This document shows positions 1 through 6,349 of a stretch of 24,392 bases of DNA, piece after piece. The translations under genes were made by a program, and so were the position numbers. The notes below the pieces were generated by a model, which made no database searches, was not told the origin of the DNA, and saw only the letters and a program-made list of their open reading frames with translations. The stretch spans positions 1-24,392 of the forward strand of contig CAYYAQ010000074.1 of assembly GCA_964469555.1 (NCBI GenBank), written 5' to 3'. How positions within the stretch are numbered: position 1 is the first letter of the stretch; every line of letters starts with the position of its first letter. The stretch comes from CAYYAQ01 sp964469555 (GTDB taxonomy: Bacteria > Planctomycetota > UBA1135 > UBA2386).

Positions 1-237
1 ATCTTCGACTGTCTCGCGACGAGCATCAGCATGTCCAGTTGCACCGGGCCGTCGATCACCGCCGTCGACGGCGCAAATATGCTGGTCAACAGCGCCGGCA
101 TCGACGTCGGCCCCCGTGGAAGCTACGGCGATCTCCGACCGTGGAGCAAGATCCTGATGTGCTTCCAGATGGTCCTCGGACGGTTGGAGTTCCTGGTCCC
201 CCTCGCGCTGGTCACTCCGAGTTTCTGGAAGCGCTGA
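1..237 (+). CDS. trkH: TrkH-type potassium uptake protein, C-terminal fragment
   Basis: The reading frame is open from the first base and ends with TGA at 235-237, so only the last 78 residues are present. They match the C-terminal end of TrkH/KtrB-type K+ transporters. There is a small-residue/glycine segment (ATSISMSSCTGPSITA) like the last selectivity-filter/pore region, then a hydrophilic stretch. Next comes the family signature of a helix carrying MVLGRLEFLVPLAL, and finally TPSFWKR, equivalent to the usual TP.FWR end. In the family this inner-membrane subunit moves K+ together with a cytoplasmic TrkA/KtrA partner, which is not in view. The 3' end overlaps the convergent thiD gene by 26 nt. 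An internal ATG at 31 is not the start, because the homology extends upstream of it. Confidence 0.85.
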   Translation: MFDCLATSISMSSCTGPSITAVDGANMLVNSAGIDVGPRGSYGDLRPWSKILMCFQMVLGRLEFLVPLALVTPSFWKR

Positions 238-985
238 CCACGAGCGGCACCGGCAGACCGTCGGTCGAGTCCGGCGTGCGCTCGAGGCTCGCGATGAGAT
301 CGTCGACGGCACTGCGACAGGCTGACTCGACGGCCTCGCCCCGCGCCAGACGGGATGCCAGAGCCGTGGCGAGAGCACACCCGGTGCCGTGCACCGGACC
401 GATATCGATCCTGGGATGGCGTACCACGACGACGCCTTCCGCAGTGAACAGCCGGTCTTCGATCGCGTCGTCCGCGACGGGCGCGTGACCGCCCGTGAGG
501 AATACGCGTGGGCAGCCTAGCTCAAGGAGATCGGCGACGCCGTCGGGCGCCAGACGTTCGAGCTCCGGGAGGTTCGGGGTCAAGACGTGGATCCGTGGCA
601 TCTGCTCCCGATACGCCGAGACGAGTTCGTCTGCGGTCGCCATGCCACCACTGGTCGCAGAGAGCACGGGATCGACAACCACCGGAACATCCGGAATCGC
701 TGTCGCGCACGCATCAAGCACGGTCGCGAGTTGGGAACCGCCCGCGACCAACCCGAGCTTGACCGCGTGCACGGGCCCATCGTCGAACACCGCGCGGATA
801 CTCGCGCACAGCAGTTCCTCGGAGGTCGCGTGCGACGACACGAAGCCGTGGCGGTTTTGCACCGTCAGGCACGTCGCGACCGGCATCGGGTGGACGCCGA
901 GCGCATGGGCCACGCGCGCGTCGGTGGTGAGACCCGCCCCGCCGGAAGGGTCGAGTCCCCCGAGCAGCAGGATGCGCGGCGCCAT
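212..985 (-). CDS. thiD: Hydroxymethylpyrimidine/phosphomethylpyrimidine kinase (ThiD)
   Basis: A 257-residue ribokinase-fold kinase. In this family it phosphorylates hydroxymethylpyrimidine and then HMP-phosphate to HMP-PP for thiamine synthesis in the cytoplasm. Visible hallmarks are GGLDPSGGAG (residues 9-18, substrate/glycine loop), VDPV at 104-107, TPNLPE at 136-141, LTGGH around 163-167, and the anion hole with catalytic cysteine HGTGCA at 199-204. Length is normal for ThiD. ATG at 985 is preferred; it shares bases with the upstream stop (TGATG), and a GTG one codon earlier (988) is also possible. It is the last gene of the leftward operon and the only obvious metabolic enzyme behind five envelope-type or unknown genes. 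Its 3' end runs into trkH. A pyridoxal kinase is less likely given the length and motifs. Confidence 0.93.
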   Translation of the reverse strand: MAPRILLLGGLDPSGGAGLTTDARVAHALGVHPMPVATCLTVQNRHGFVSSHATSEELLCASIRAVFDDGPVHAVKLGLVAGGSQLATVLDACATAIPDVPVVVDPVLSATSGGMATADELVSAYREQMPRIHVLTPNLPELERLAPDGVADLLELGCPRVFLTGGHAPVADDAIEDRLFTAEGVVVVRHPRIDIGPVHGTGCALATALASRLARGEAVESACRSAVDDLIASLERTPDSTDGLPVPLVVSASRNSE

Positions 986-1275
986 CACCTTCGCCGCTCT
1001 AGCTCCAGCTTGTAGCTACCCTCGGCGACCTTCGGCAACTCGCCCACCGAACGCTCCCACGGTCGGTAGCCATCTTTCGTGATCACGATCGTGTCGGAGA
1101 GCTTCATCCCGGTGAACTCGTAGGGCATCGTGCCTTGGAGACCGAGGCGCGGCACGAAGAAGTTGGCATCGCTCGGCTCCGTCGTGACGCGGATGAGTTC
1201 GCTCCGCGAACTCTGGCACGCCGGAAGACCCGCGAGCACCAGCCCGAGAAGAGCCGCCGTCCAAGAACGTCGCAT
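985..1275 (-). CDS. Small PEGA-domain lipoprotein
   Basis: A 96-residue protein with an N-terminal signal (MRRSW, then a hydrophobic stretch) and a lipobox LPAC with Cys20. The mature part matches a single PEGA-type repeat: VTTEPSDANFFVP near residues 30-42, a G-T-MPYEF step at 48-54, and VITKDGYRPW at 64-73. PEGA domains are short beta-rich surface modules common on exported proteins. This one is probably membrane-anchored, with an unknown ligand. A start at 1293 (six residues longer, two bases after the upstream stop) is an alternative; neither start has a convincing Shine-Dalgarno sequence. Downstream, its TGA overlaps the thiD start. Its position behind the COG3014-like and LpoB-like genes suggests a shared envelope role. 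Confidence 0.75.
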   Translation of the reverse strand: MRRSWTAALLGLVLAGLPACQSSRSELIRVTTEPSDANFFVPRLGLQGTMPYEFTGMKLSDTIVITKDGYRPWERSVGELPKVAEGSYKLELERRR

Positions 1276-1295
1276 CGTATATCTGCTGTGCATGA

Positions 1296-2651
1296 TCACT
1301 GATCCGGGCGTGAAGTCATCGGAGACGGTCCTCCATCGAGTGTCGGGACGATCGCCGCAACGTACGTATTGTAGCCAGCGACCACGCGGACGCGCACGTT
1401 TCGTGGCTGACCCGTGAGTTTCCCGCCGCGTAGCGGTCGCACAGTAATGTCGTGTACGCCTTCGGGGAACTCCAACCTGAGGACCTGGAAAGACGCCGGG
1501 AGGAGGTTCCAACAGCGCAAGTCCGCGGTCTCGGTCGCCGCCCACAGATTGCCGAGGACACCGAAACCGATCTGCAGCAAGTCGGTCTTGCCCGTCTCCT
1601 CGGTGTCTTTCTTGTGCTTCCGATTGTGATCCACCGCGGCCTTGCCGCCCTCCACGGCTGCGACCTTGATCAGCCGACGGATGACGGCACGTGCCAGGAT
1701 CCAGGGCTTCATCGCGCGAAACTCAGCGCGGGCGGTGGCCTCGACGTCGGTCAGCACGGCGGTCTCCCCCAAACGCTTCCCCCCGGCGAACACGGCGACC
1801 TTCTCGGGGTTGTCGTCGTGGAACACGAGCCCCGGAATCGGCAACGGGACGAACATCGGCGTGGGGTACTTCCTGTTCTTCTTCGCGATGAGGACCTGGG
1901 CGAAGCCCATCGCGGCGGCGGTAGGCTCCTCCCGCAACTCCACGCGCCGCGGCCCCCGGCCCACCATCGCCAGGATGTGGACGACGCCGTTCCCCTTCTC
2001 CGCGAACCGCCCGTTCGTCACGCGTTCAAGATCGTCGGCTCCGTATGCGAAGTCCGGGGCGAGCTCGCGCACGATCTTGAACTCCCGCCTCGCCTCGCTG
2101 CGATCCCGAGCGTCCTCTTCGCTCATGATCGCCCGGAGGTAGTTGCCGAATACGACGAGCTTGTAGGTCTGCTTCGGGTTCGAGCCGTCGCCAGAATCGA
2201 ACGTCCGGATGATCTCCTGTTGCTTCTGACGGACCTGGAGCGCGTACGCAAACGCATCGTGCCCCCCGGCCATCAGGTCGGACAGCGCGAGCAGGGCGCG
2301 GACCATAACGTGCTCGTAGTCCGCGCCGGGATAGGTCGTGCTGCTGTCGTCGAGGAACGTCGAAGCCAGCCAATCGGTGTAGCTGCCCTCCGCGAGACGG
2401 TCCATCGTGTCCCGCGACTTGCGCAAGACAGACACTGACGCCTTCGGGTCTGAGAGCGCCTGATGGACGACGCCGAGTTCCAGTCCATAGAGGTGCGCGT
2501 TGCTACCGTCGGACTTGCGCAGCGCCAAGAGTTGGTCCCGAGCCGACGCGTACTCTCCCGCCGAGTACGCAGCCGCCACCGGCTCCATCGGGTCGGTGGC
2601 GCAGGCGCAGAGGCACAGCCCCAGCGCCGTTGTCAGGGTCGCGCGAAGCAC
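1296..2651 (-). CDS. COG3014-like TPR-type outer-membrane lipoprotein
   Basis: A 451-residue exported protein. The N-terminus MLRATLTTALGLCLCAC is a short signal, with a probable lipid-anchored Cys17. Residues about 25-250 are alpha-helical and TPR-like (AYSAGEYASARDQLLALRK; repeated ALSDL and LRAIM patterns). They are followed by a beta segment with VHILAMVGRGPRRVE, which resembles the conserved core of the uncharacterised COG3014 lipoprotein family. The C-terminal third is beta-rich (LEFPEGVHDITVRPL). The start is GTG at 2651, which puts the signal peptide at the very N-terminus and leaves three bases after the lpoB-like stop. From memory, COG3014 genes in gamma-proteobacteria also sit beside lpoB-like genes, which fits the neighbour here. 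Function is unknown; a role with the cell-wall synthase activator is inferred. Confidence 0.7.
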   Translation of the reverse strand: MLRATLTTALGLCLCACATDPMEPVAAAYSAGEYASARDQLLALRKSDGSNAHLYGLELGVVHQALSDPKASVSVLRKSRDTMDRLAEGSYTDWLASTFLDDSSTTYPGADYEHVMVRALLALSDLMAGGHDAFAYALQVRQKQQEIIRTFDSGDGSNPKQTYKLVVFGNYLRAIMSEEDARDRSEARREFKIVRELAPDFAYGADDLERVTNGRFAEKGNGVVHILAMVGRGPRRVELREEPTAAAMGFAQVLIAKKNRKYPTPMFVPLPIPGLVFHDDNPEKVAVFAGGKRLGETAVLTDVEATARAEFRAMKPWILARAVIRRLIKVAAVEGGKAAVDHNRKHKKDTEETGKTDLLQIGFGVLGNLWAATETADLRCWNLLPASFQVLRLEFPEGVHDITVRPLRGGKLTGQPRNVRVRVVAGYNTYVAAIVPTLDGGPSPMTSRPDQ

Positions 2652-2654
2652 CGG

Positions 2655-3275
2655 CTATCCGCCGGAAAATTCCTTGCGGACCGTCGTGATCTTCTTGTTC
2701 TGTTCCCCGGTCTTGATGTTGATCAGCTCGAGGGAGAGAACGTAGTTCGCCTGCCGCTTGTCCACGCCCTGCGTGACACCCCGCGTCAGGCGGCCCCACA
2801 TCAGATACTGGACGGGTGTCGACTTCTGCTCCATGACCTTGGCGAATTCCCTCCGCCCCTTCGGCAAGAACAGCTTGTCGATCGGCGGATTGCCCATCTC
2901 CTTCAAGACCGTCGAAACGAAACGAATGCTGATCGCCTTGAATTCGCGGCGTTCGTTGACGCTGGCCTCGATCTTGTCGATCAGCTGCTCGCGCCATTCG
3001 CCCAACTCCTCTGATGTCCGGTTCTCGAGATCGACGAACGCGAGCGCGCGCACCTTGAGCTCGGCGAACTCGCCCTTGTACGGTTCGAGCAACTTCGAAA
3101 CGGTCGAGTTGATCAGCCGTTCGAAAGTGGCCGCGCCGGCACCGGAGACATCGACGATGTTGCGCTCGTTGTCTCCCTTGATCCGGGCCGGATGCTTGTC
3201 CCCGACGCAGGACGAGAAGAGGACGAGAGCGGTAACCGCCAGTACGTGAACGAAGCTCTTGTGGAAGGTCATCAT
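2655..3275 (-). CDS. LpoB-like lipoprotein (penicillin-binding-protein activator family)
   Basis: A 206-residue lipoprotein. It has a signal with a hydrophobic core (VLAVTALVLFSSC) and lipobox Cys23, then a globular domain with ALAFVDLENRTSE (about residues 77-89). This matches the strand and loop that opens the LpoB/COG3417 fold. Further conserved-looking parts are the helix GEWREQLIDKIEASV, the central YLMWGRLTRG and the final strand pair YVLSLELINIKTGEQ. In E. coli, LpoB reaches from the outer membrane to activate PBP1b. Here the partner is unknown and orthology is not certain. Start ATGATG at 3275 overlaps the upstream stop by four bases (ATGA). A three-base gap to the next gene indicates translational coupling. 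Confidence 0.75.
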   Translation of the reverse strand: MMTFHKSFVHVLAVTALVLFSSCVGDKHPARIKGDNERNIVDVSGAGAATFERLINSTVSKLLEPYKGEFAELKVRALAFVDLENRTSEELGEWREQLIDKIEASVNERREFKAISIRFVSTVLKEMGNPPIDKLFLPKGRREFAKVMEQKSTPVQYLMWGRLTRGVTQGVDKRQANYVLSLELINIKTGEQNKKITTVRKEFSGG

Positions 3276-3880
3276 GATTCGTTGTCGGCGCTGGCCGATT
3301 GAGTCCCGGGTTCTTCGCCAATCGCAACCATCAGCTCTTCGCGCAGGTTGCCGAGACGATCTGGATCGAGGTCGGGCGCCGACAGGGCGACGGGCACCAT
3401 GTCTTCGACCTTGGGGTCGACGACGAGCAGGTCCGCCCGTTCCTGCTCCTCGTTTTGCGGATCTACCATCTTGAGCCGCCGCTTGCGCAGGAGCAACAGA
3501 GCGACGAGGTAACGCAGACCGCCCGCCATCTTGCCGTCCTTCTCCTCACTCCCGTCCTCGGTCCCGTCGACGTTCTCCGGTTCCGCCGGCGTTTCGGGCT
3601 CCTGCCCGAGGCGGTCGAAGAGAACTCTGAGGGATTCGAGGTCGAGCATGGGCTTGGTCTTGCCGTCGAGAGTCCGACGAACTTTCCAGTGGAACGGCAA
3701 CTCAGCCGCCTCGTGCCTCAGTTCTTCAAAGCAATTCGCACACCGCTCGACGCGCGCGCACTCCGGCAACTGCAAAACGGCGTAGAACTCGGTCTCGGCG
3801 GCCAACGGACACCCGGGCTTCTCGCAGCGCTCCCGGTTCTTCTGGATCTTCCACTGTTCCAATTCAGCGATTCCCCCCAT
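3272..3880 (-). CDS. Conserved protein with an N-terminal Cys-pair motif, unknown function
   Basis: 202 residues, no signal peptide, so probably cytoplasmic. The N-terminal part has Cys19 and Cys24 (CEKPGC) and Cys47 and Cys50 (CANC), plausible zinc ligands around a strand EFYAVLQLPE. FHWKVRR (63-69) and LRVLFDRLGQ (about 83-92) follow. After an acidic linker (about 93-117) comes the helix LRYLVALLLLRKRRLKM and a segment of mixed charge. I recall proteins of this layout (CxxxxC, HW, an LRY.ALLL.RKR helix) as hypothetical proteins in Planctomycetota, but no function is known to me. Start ATG at 3880 lies inside the upstream gene (17-nt overlap). The 3' end overlaps the lpoB-like start, so it is co-translated with envelope genes although it looks soluble. 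Confidence 0.7.
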   Translation of the reverse strand: MGGIAELEQWKIQKNRERCEKPGCPLAAETEFYAVLQLPECARVERCANCFEELRHEAAELPFHWKVRRTLDGKTKPMLDLESLRVLFDRLGQEPETPAEPENVDGTEDGSEEKDGKMAGGLRYLVALLLLRKRRLKMVDPQNEEQERADLLVVDPKVEDMVPVALSAPDLDPDRLGNLREELMVAIGEEPGTQSASADNES

Positions 3881-4784
3881 CGACGGGCAGCGTCAGCACC
3901 CACTTTCGCCAGTACGACAAACCGTAGTGAATGAGCCGACCTCGCCGGGTCGGCGGCTTCTTCGAGATCTTTACGAGAGTCCGCTCGGCCTCGCTCGCAC
4001 CCATGCGATCACCTCGTTTCTCGCATCGCGCGTAGTAGGCGATCACGGTCGCGGCGGTCACGCGGTCGGTGAATCCCCCGAGCACCTTCACCACCTGTTT
4101 CTGCACGAATGTATCCGGGTCCCTCGCGACCGCATCCCGCAGCAGGGCGAGATGTCGATCACCCGCGCGCTGGAGGCCGACGAACGCGCCGGAGCGCACC
4201 AGATAGTCATCGTTCTTGGACCAGTCCAGGAGCATGAGTTCCCTCTCCGGGCTCGGCTTCATGCCCGCCACAGCCGCGACGTAGTTGTGCCGGAAAGTCG
4301 GCTTGGAGTCGATGACGGCCTGTTTGAGCATCGGCAGCACGTCCTTCGACATCGACGCGAGGATCTGCACGCCGATCTGCCGGTTGTCCGTAAATCGATT
4401 CTTCATCAACTCATCGATCACGGTCGGGACGGCGACCGGCCCCATCGTGCCCAGCGCGGATCGCGCGCGGGTGTACCGGAAGTTGCTCTCGAGGTCGCGG
4501 AACTGGAACCGGTTCGCTTGCTTGTCCCGCTGGCGCTGGGCCGCGTCCTTCATGTGGAACATCATCAGGCGCGCGACGCTCGCGGCAAGCTTCGCGTTCT
4601 TGCATGCGTCGGCGAGCAAAGCGTTGATCTCGTCGCCCTTGCCGGTCTCGAACTCGAGCCCGATCTTCCGAAAAAGCGCCTCGTTCTCCTCGCCGGTCGG
4701 TCGTTCCCGTTTGGGTGTGTGCCGGTCCGGCGAGTTCTCACATGCCGTCAACAAGAGGAGAGTCATCAGGACTACCAAGCGCAT
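3864..4784 (-). CDS. HEAT-like repeat lipoprotein
   Basis: 306 residues with a clear lipoprotein signal MRLVVLMTLLLLTAC (lipobox LTAC, Cys15). After a charged linker the mature part is all-helical. It shows degenerate HEAT/armadillo-type units: RSALGTMGPVAVPTVIDEL, QIGVQILASMSKDVLPMLKQAV, RSGAFVGLQRAGDRHLALL and QVVKVLGGFTDRVTA. Such repeats are usually protein-binding scaffolds. The ATG at 4784 is chosen over a TTG six codons upstream because it places the signal at the N-terminus. It is the first intact gene of the leftward operon ending in thiD, and its promoter should lie in 4785-4983. A C-terminal basic tail (KKPPTRRGRLIHYGLSYWRKW) is unusual for the family. Partner and role are unknown. 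Confidence 0.75.
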   Translation of the reverse strand: MRLVVLMTLLLLTACENSPDRHTPKRERPTGEENEALFRKIGLEFETGKGDEINALLADACKNAKLAASVARLMMFHMKDAAQRQRDKQANRFQFRDLESNFRYTRARSALGTMGPVAVPTVIDELMKNRFTDNRQIGVQILASMSKDVLPMLKQAVIDSKPTFRHNYVAAVAGMKPSPERELMLLDWSKNDDYLVRSGAFVGLQRAGDRHLALLRDAVARDPDTFVQKQVVKVLGGFTDRVTAATVIAYYARCEKRGDRMGASEAERTLVKISKKPPTRRGRLIHYGLSYWRKWVLTLPVDGGNR

Positions 4785-4983
4785 CGGCGGAGACTCTAGC
4801 AAGCCTCGCCTCTATTTGTAGGTGAGTTCCACCTCGACCCGGCGATCCCGGCACCGACCGGCACCGTTGCCAACCCATCGGGTATGGTTCAGATGGCAGG
4901 AATAACACCGCAACTGGCCTCCCATCTTGGCCCCCTTCCTCGAAATCGCAGCGACCCAGGTCGGAATCTCACGCAAGCCCGCG
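4785..4983. promoter_or_regulatory. Divergent intergenic region
   Basis: This 199-base stretch separates the leftward HEAT-lipoprotein operon from the rightward membrane protein, so it should hold two promoters. I find no convincing -35/-10 pair on either strand. It also holds the possible OmpA-tail remnant. Confidence 0.4.
4812..4865 (-). pseudogene. Possible remnant of an OmpA-type C-terminus
   Basis: A minus-strand frame ends GRCRDRRVEVELTYK followed by TAG at 4812. This resembles the last turn of OmpA/Pal/MotB-type peptidoglycan-binding domains (GRA.NRRVEVEL). The last dozen or so codons have GC-rich third positions. The stop lies 27 bases before the ATG of the HEAT-like lipoprotein, where an upstream operon gene would end. 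Upstream of about 4865 no OmpA-like sequence can be read, and the divergent membrane-protein gene starts soon after. It may be the stump of a deleted gene, or chance. Confidence 0.35.
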
Positions 4984-5661
4984 ATGTATATCGCGTTGCT
5001 GGGATTCGTCGTGCCTTTCATTCTCGCACTCGGCCTGGCGCTCCCGCCCACCCGTGATGCGACGCTGTGGTTCGTGCAGGGTGAACGGCATCCTGTCGAG
5101 ATCATCACGGCGATCACCCTCTTCGCGGGGACCTTCCTCGGCATTTCGCTGACGCGGCGCCTCATCAAGGCGAAGGCGGGTCCGCTCGCGGTCGGGTTCT
5201 TTGGCTTCTTCACCTTCGGGCTCTTCCTGGTCGCCCTCGAAGAAATCGCCTGGGGGCAGTGGATCTACCGCTTCAACACGCCGGAGTTCGTGAAGGGTTG
5301 GAACCAGCAGGGCGAAACAACCCTGCACAACATGCCGGGACTGCAAGGCCACACCGAGGTCTTGCGCATGGCATTCGGATTCGGTGGGCTGATCGGCATC
5401 GCCGTCGGGTTCCGACAGGCGTTCCGCAGGATCGGCGTCCCGGTCGTGATCCTGCCGTGGTTCCTTTCCATCGCTGTACTCGCGTCCGTCGAGTTCTATG
5501 TCACCCCGGGTCGGATGTTCCTGTGCAACCGGATCACCACGGTGATCTTCCAGATGGGAGAGGCCACGGAAATGCTCGTCGCGATCGCCGGCCTGCTCTA
5601 CGTCGCATTGCGTCGACGCCAGCTGACTACGGATTCCGTCCGTGCTGAACACACGCGCTGA
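4984..5661 (+). CDS. Six-helix membrane protein with EEIAWGQ motif, unknown function
   Basis: 225 residues from ATG 4984, with about six hydrophobic helices: residues 1-20, 39-56, 68-85, and three more in the C-terminal half around VLRMAFGFGGLIGIAVGF, VVILPWFLSIAVLASV and EMLVAIAGLLYVAL. The third helix runs into EEIAWGQ (86-92). It is followed by a loop with TPEF, WNQQGE and LHN (99-116), an invariant-looking polar cluster facing one side of the membrane. I recall this EE..WGQ / N.QGE..LHN arrangement in uncharacterised membrane proteins of several phyla and know of no assigned function. Conserved acids, Asn and His in a membrane loop suggest an enzyme or metal site (inference). A TTG 19 codons upstream is possible, but ATG 4984 starts directly at helix 1. 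It is divergent from the lipoprotein operon and alone on its strand. Confidence 0.72.
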   Translation: MYIALLGFVVPFILALGLALPPTRDATLWFVQGERHPVEIITAITLFAGTFLGISLTRRLIKAKAGPLAVGFFGFFTFGLFLVALEEIAWGQWIYRFNTPEFVKGWNQQGETTLHNMPGLQGHTEVLRMAFGFGGLIGIAVGFRQAFRRIGVPVVILPWFLSIAVLASVEFYVTPGRMFLCNRITTVIFQMGEATEMLVAIAGLLYVALRRRQLTTDSVRAEHTR

Positions 5662-5823
5662 TGGATCTTGGCATCGTTTTGGGCCATGCGTATCCCCGCC
5701 CGGTGCGGTAGTAGACTCCGCCCCCGGCCAACGCAGAGTCATCGCACTTGTCGCCGTTGATGTCCCCCAGCCACATGGGCGACTTCACGCGCGTTCCCTT
5801 TCCGTTTTCGTCCTCGACGGTGA
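5627..5823 (-). pseudogene. C-terminal FG-GAP/VCBS-like repeat fragment
   Basis: A minus-strand frame reading PVTVEDENGKGTRV, then LGDINGDKCDDSALAGGGVYY, stops at TAG 5627. The D-x-N-G-D-x-x-x-D loop is the calcium-binding signature of FG-GAP/VCBS beta-propeller repeats or dockerin-like loops. Third codon positions are strongly GC-rich down to about 5680, then lose bias, so the last 17 residues may be read-through. Its upstream (N-terminal) half is missing. At about 5823 the coding signal jumps to the opposite strand. The 3' end overlaps the membrane-protein gene by 35 bases. It is a rearranged or mis-assembled gene end rather than an intact gene. Confidence 0.5.
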
Positions 5824-6143
5824 CCGGTCTTGCGCGTCGATCAGGACTGGGAGCGGAGCAACCTCTTCTATCCAACGGTCGTCAAGACGGACGGCATCTA
5901 CCTGATGTGGTACGGGAGCTACTGGTCCGCAGCACGCAACAAGACCGCGATCGGTTTCGCCGTCAGCCTCGACGGCATCCGCTGGTACAAGCACGCGCAG
6001 AAGCCCGTTCTGCGACCGGACCCGAAGCGATCTTTCGAGTCGCACTACACGACGAGTCAGTCGATCGTTCGCTTCAGCGACGGCAGCTCTCGCATCTGGT
6101 ACGCGAGCCGCCGGAAGCCTCCGTTCCTCAACAAGCGCGATCG
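5824..6143 (+). pseudogene. GH43/GH130-like beta-propeller glycosidase fragment
   Basis: An open frame running from just after an in-frame TGA (5821-5823) to the N gap. It encodes PVLRVDQDWE, YPTVVKTDGIYLMWYGSYW, IGFAVSLDGIRWYKH, KPVLRPD and SIVRFSDGSSRIWYAS. These are the repeated blade motifs (P.V....g.Y.MWYg, iG.A.S.DGi.W.k..., PVL) of five-bladed propeller glycoside hydrolases and related proteins (GH43, GH130/DUF377 type). In the family these act on plant or microbial glycans, usually outside the cytoplasm. There is no start codon, signal or N-terminal blades upstream, and the 3' part is lost in the gap. The frame contains PVL at its very beginning, so the true protein extended further left before the junction at about 5823. 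Substrate cannot be told. Confidence 0.65.
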
Positions 6144-6153
6144 NNNNNNNNNN
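6144..6153. other. Scaffold gap (10 N)
   Basis: Ten undetermined bases of nominal length. The glycosidase-like frame is not recognisable on the right-hand side, so the true missing distance is unknown and the two flanks may not be adjacent. Confidence 0.95.
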
Positions 6154-6349
6154 GGGGCGGGGACCACCTGACGCGCGTGGAACGAGTCCTTCCCTCGCGC
6201 TCGCCCGGACCGGTCCCGGAGCCTTCTCCGCCAGGCAAGCTGCGATGCGCACCAAACTCGGGGAGCTGCTGGGGATCCCGAAGAGACGCGCACCGCTCGC
6301 CGGCGAATCTCGAGGCGTAGCCCGAAGGCTGCGCGGCAAGCTGTCTGTC
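6154..6349. other. No recognisable gene
   Basis: Frames on both strands are open in this 196-base stretch, but none gives a recognisable protein or a consistent third-position bias. It is most simply the region downstream of the Bat operon, and it contains the hairpin at 6315-6334. Confidence 0.4.
6315..6334 (-). terminator. UUCG-loop hairpin after the Bat operon
   Basis: On the minus strand, GCGCAGCC-TTCG-GGCTACGC forms an eight-pair stem with one C-A mismatch and a very stable C(UUCG)G tetraloop, 15 bases beyond the batD-batE stop. There is no U-run after it, so an intrinsic terminator is only possible; it could also be an mRNA 3'-end protecting hairpin. Confidence 0.4.

Noticed and set aside
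4890..4925. CYSCH (CxxCH haem-like) motif in a minus-strand frame near 4900
   Set aside because: It is a single motif in an unsupported short frame with poor third-position bias. No other cytochrome feature is nearby, so it is probably chance.
6154..6349. Possible continuation of the GH43/GH130-like protein after the gap
   Set aside because: None of the three + frames after the Ns shows propeller blade motifs, and one frame stops at once.
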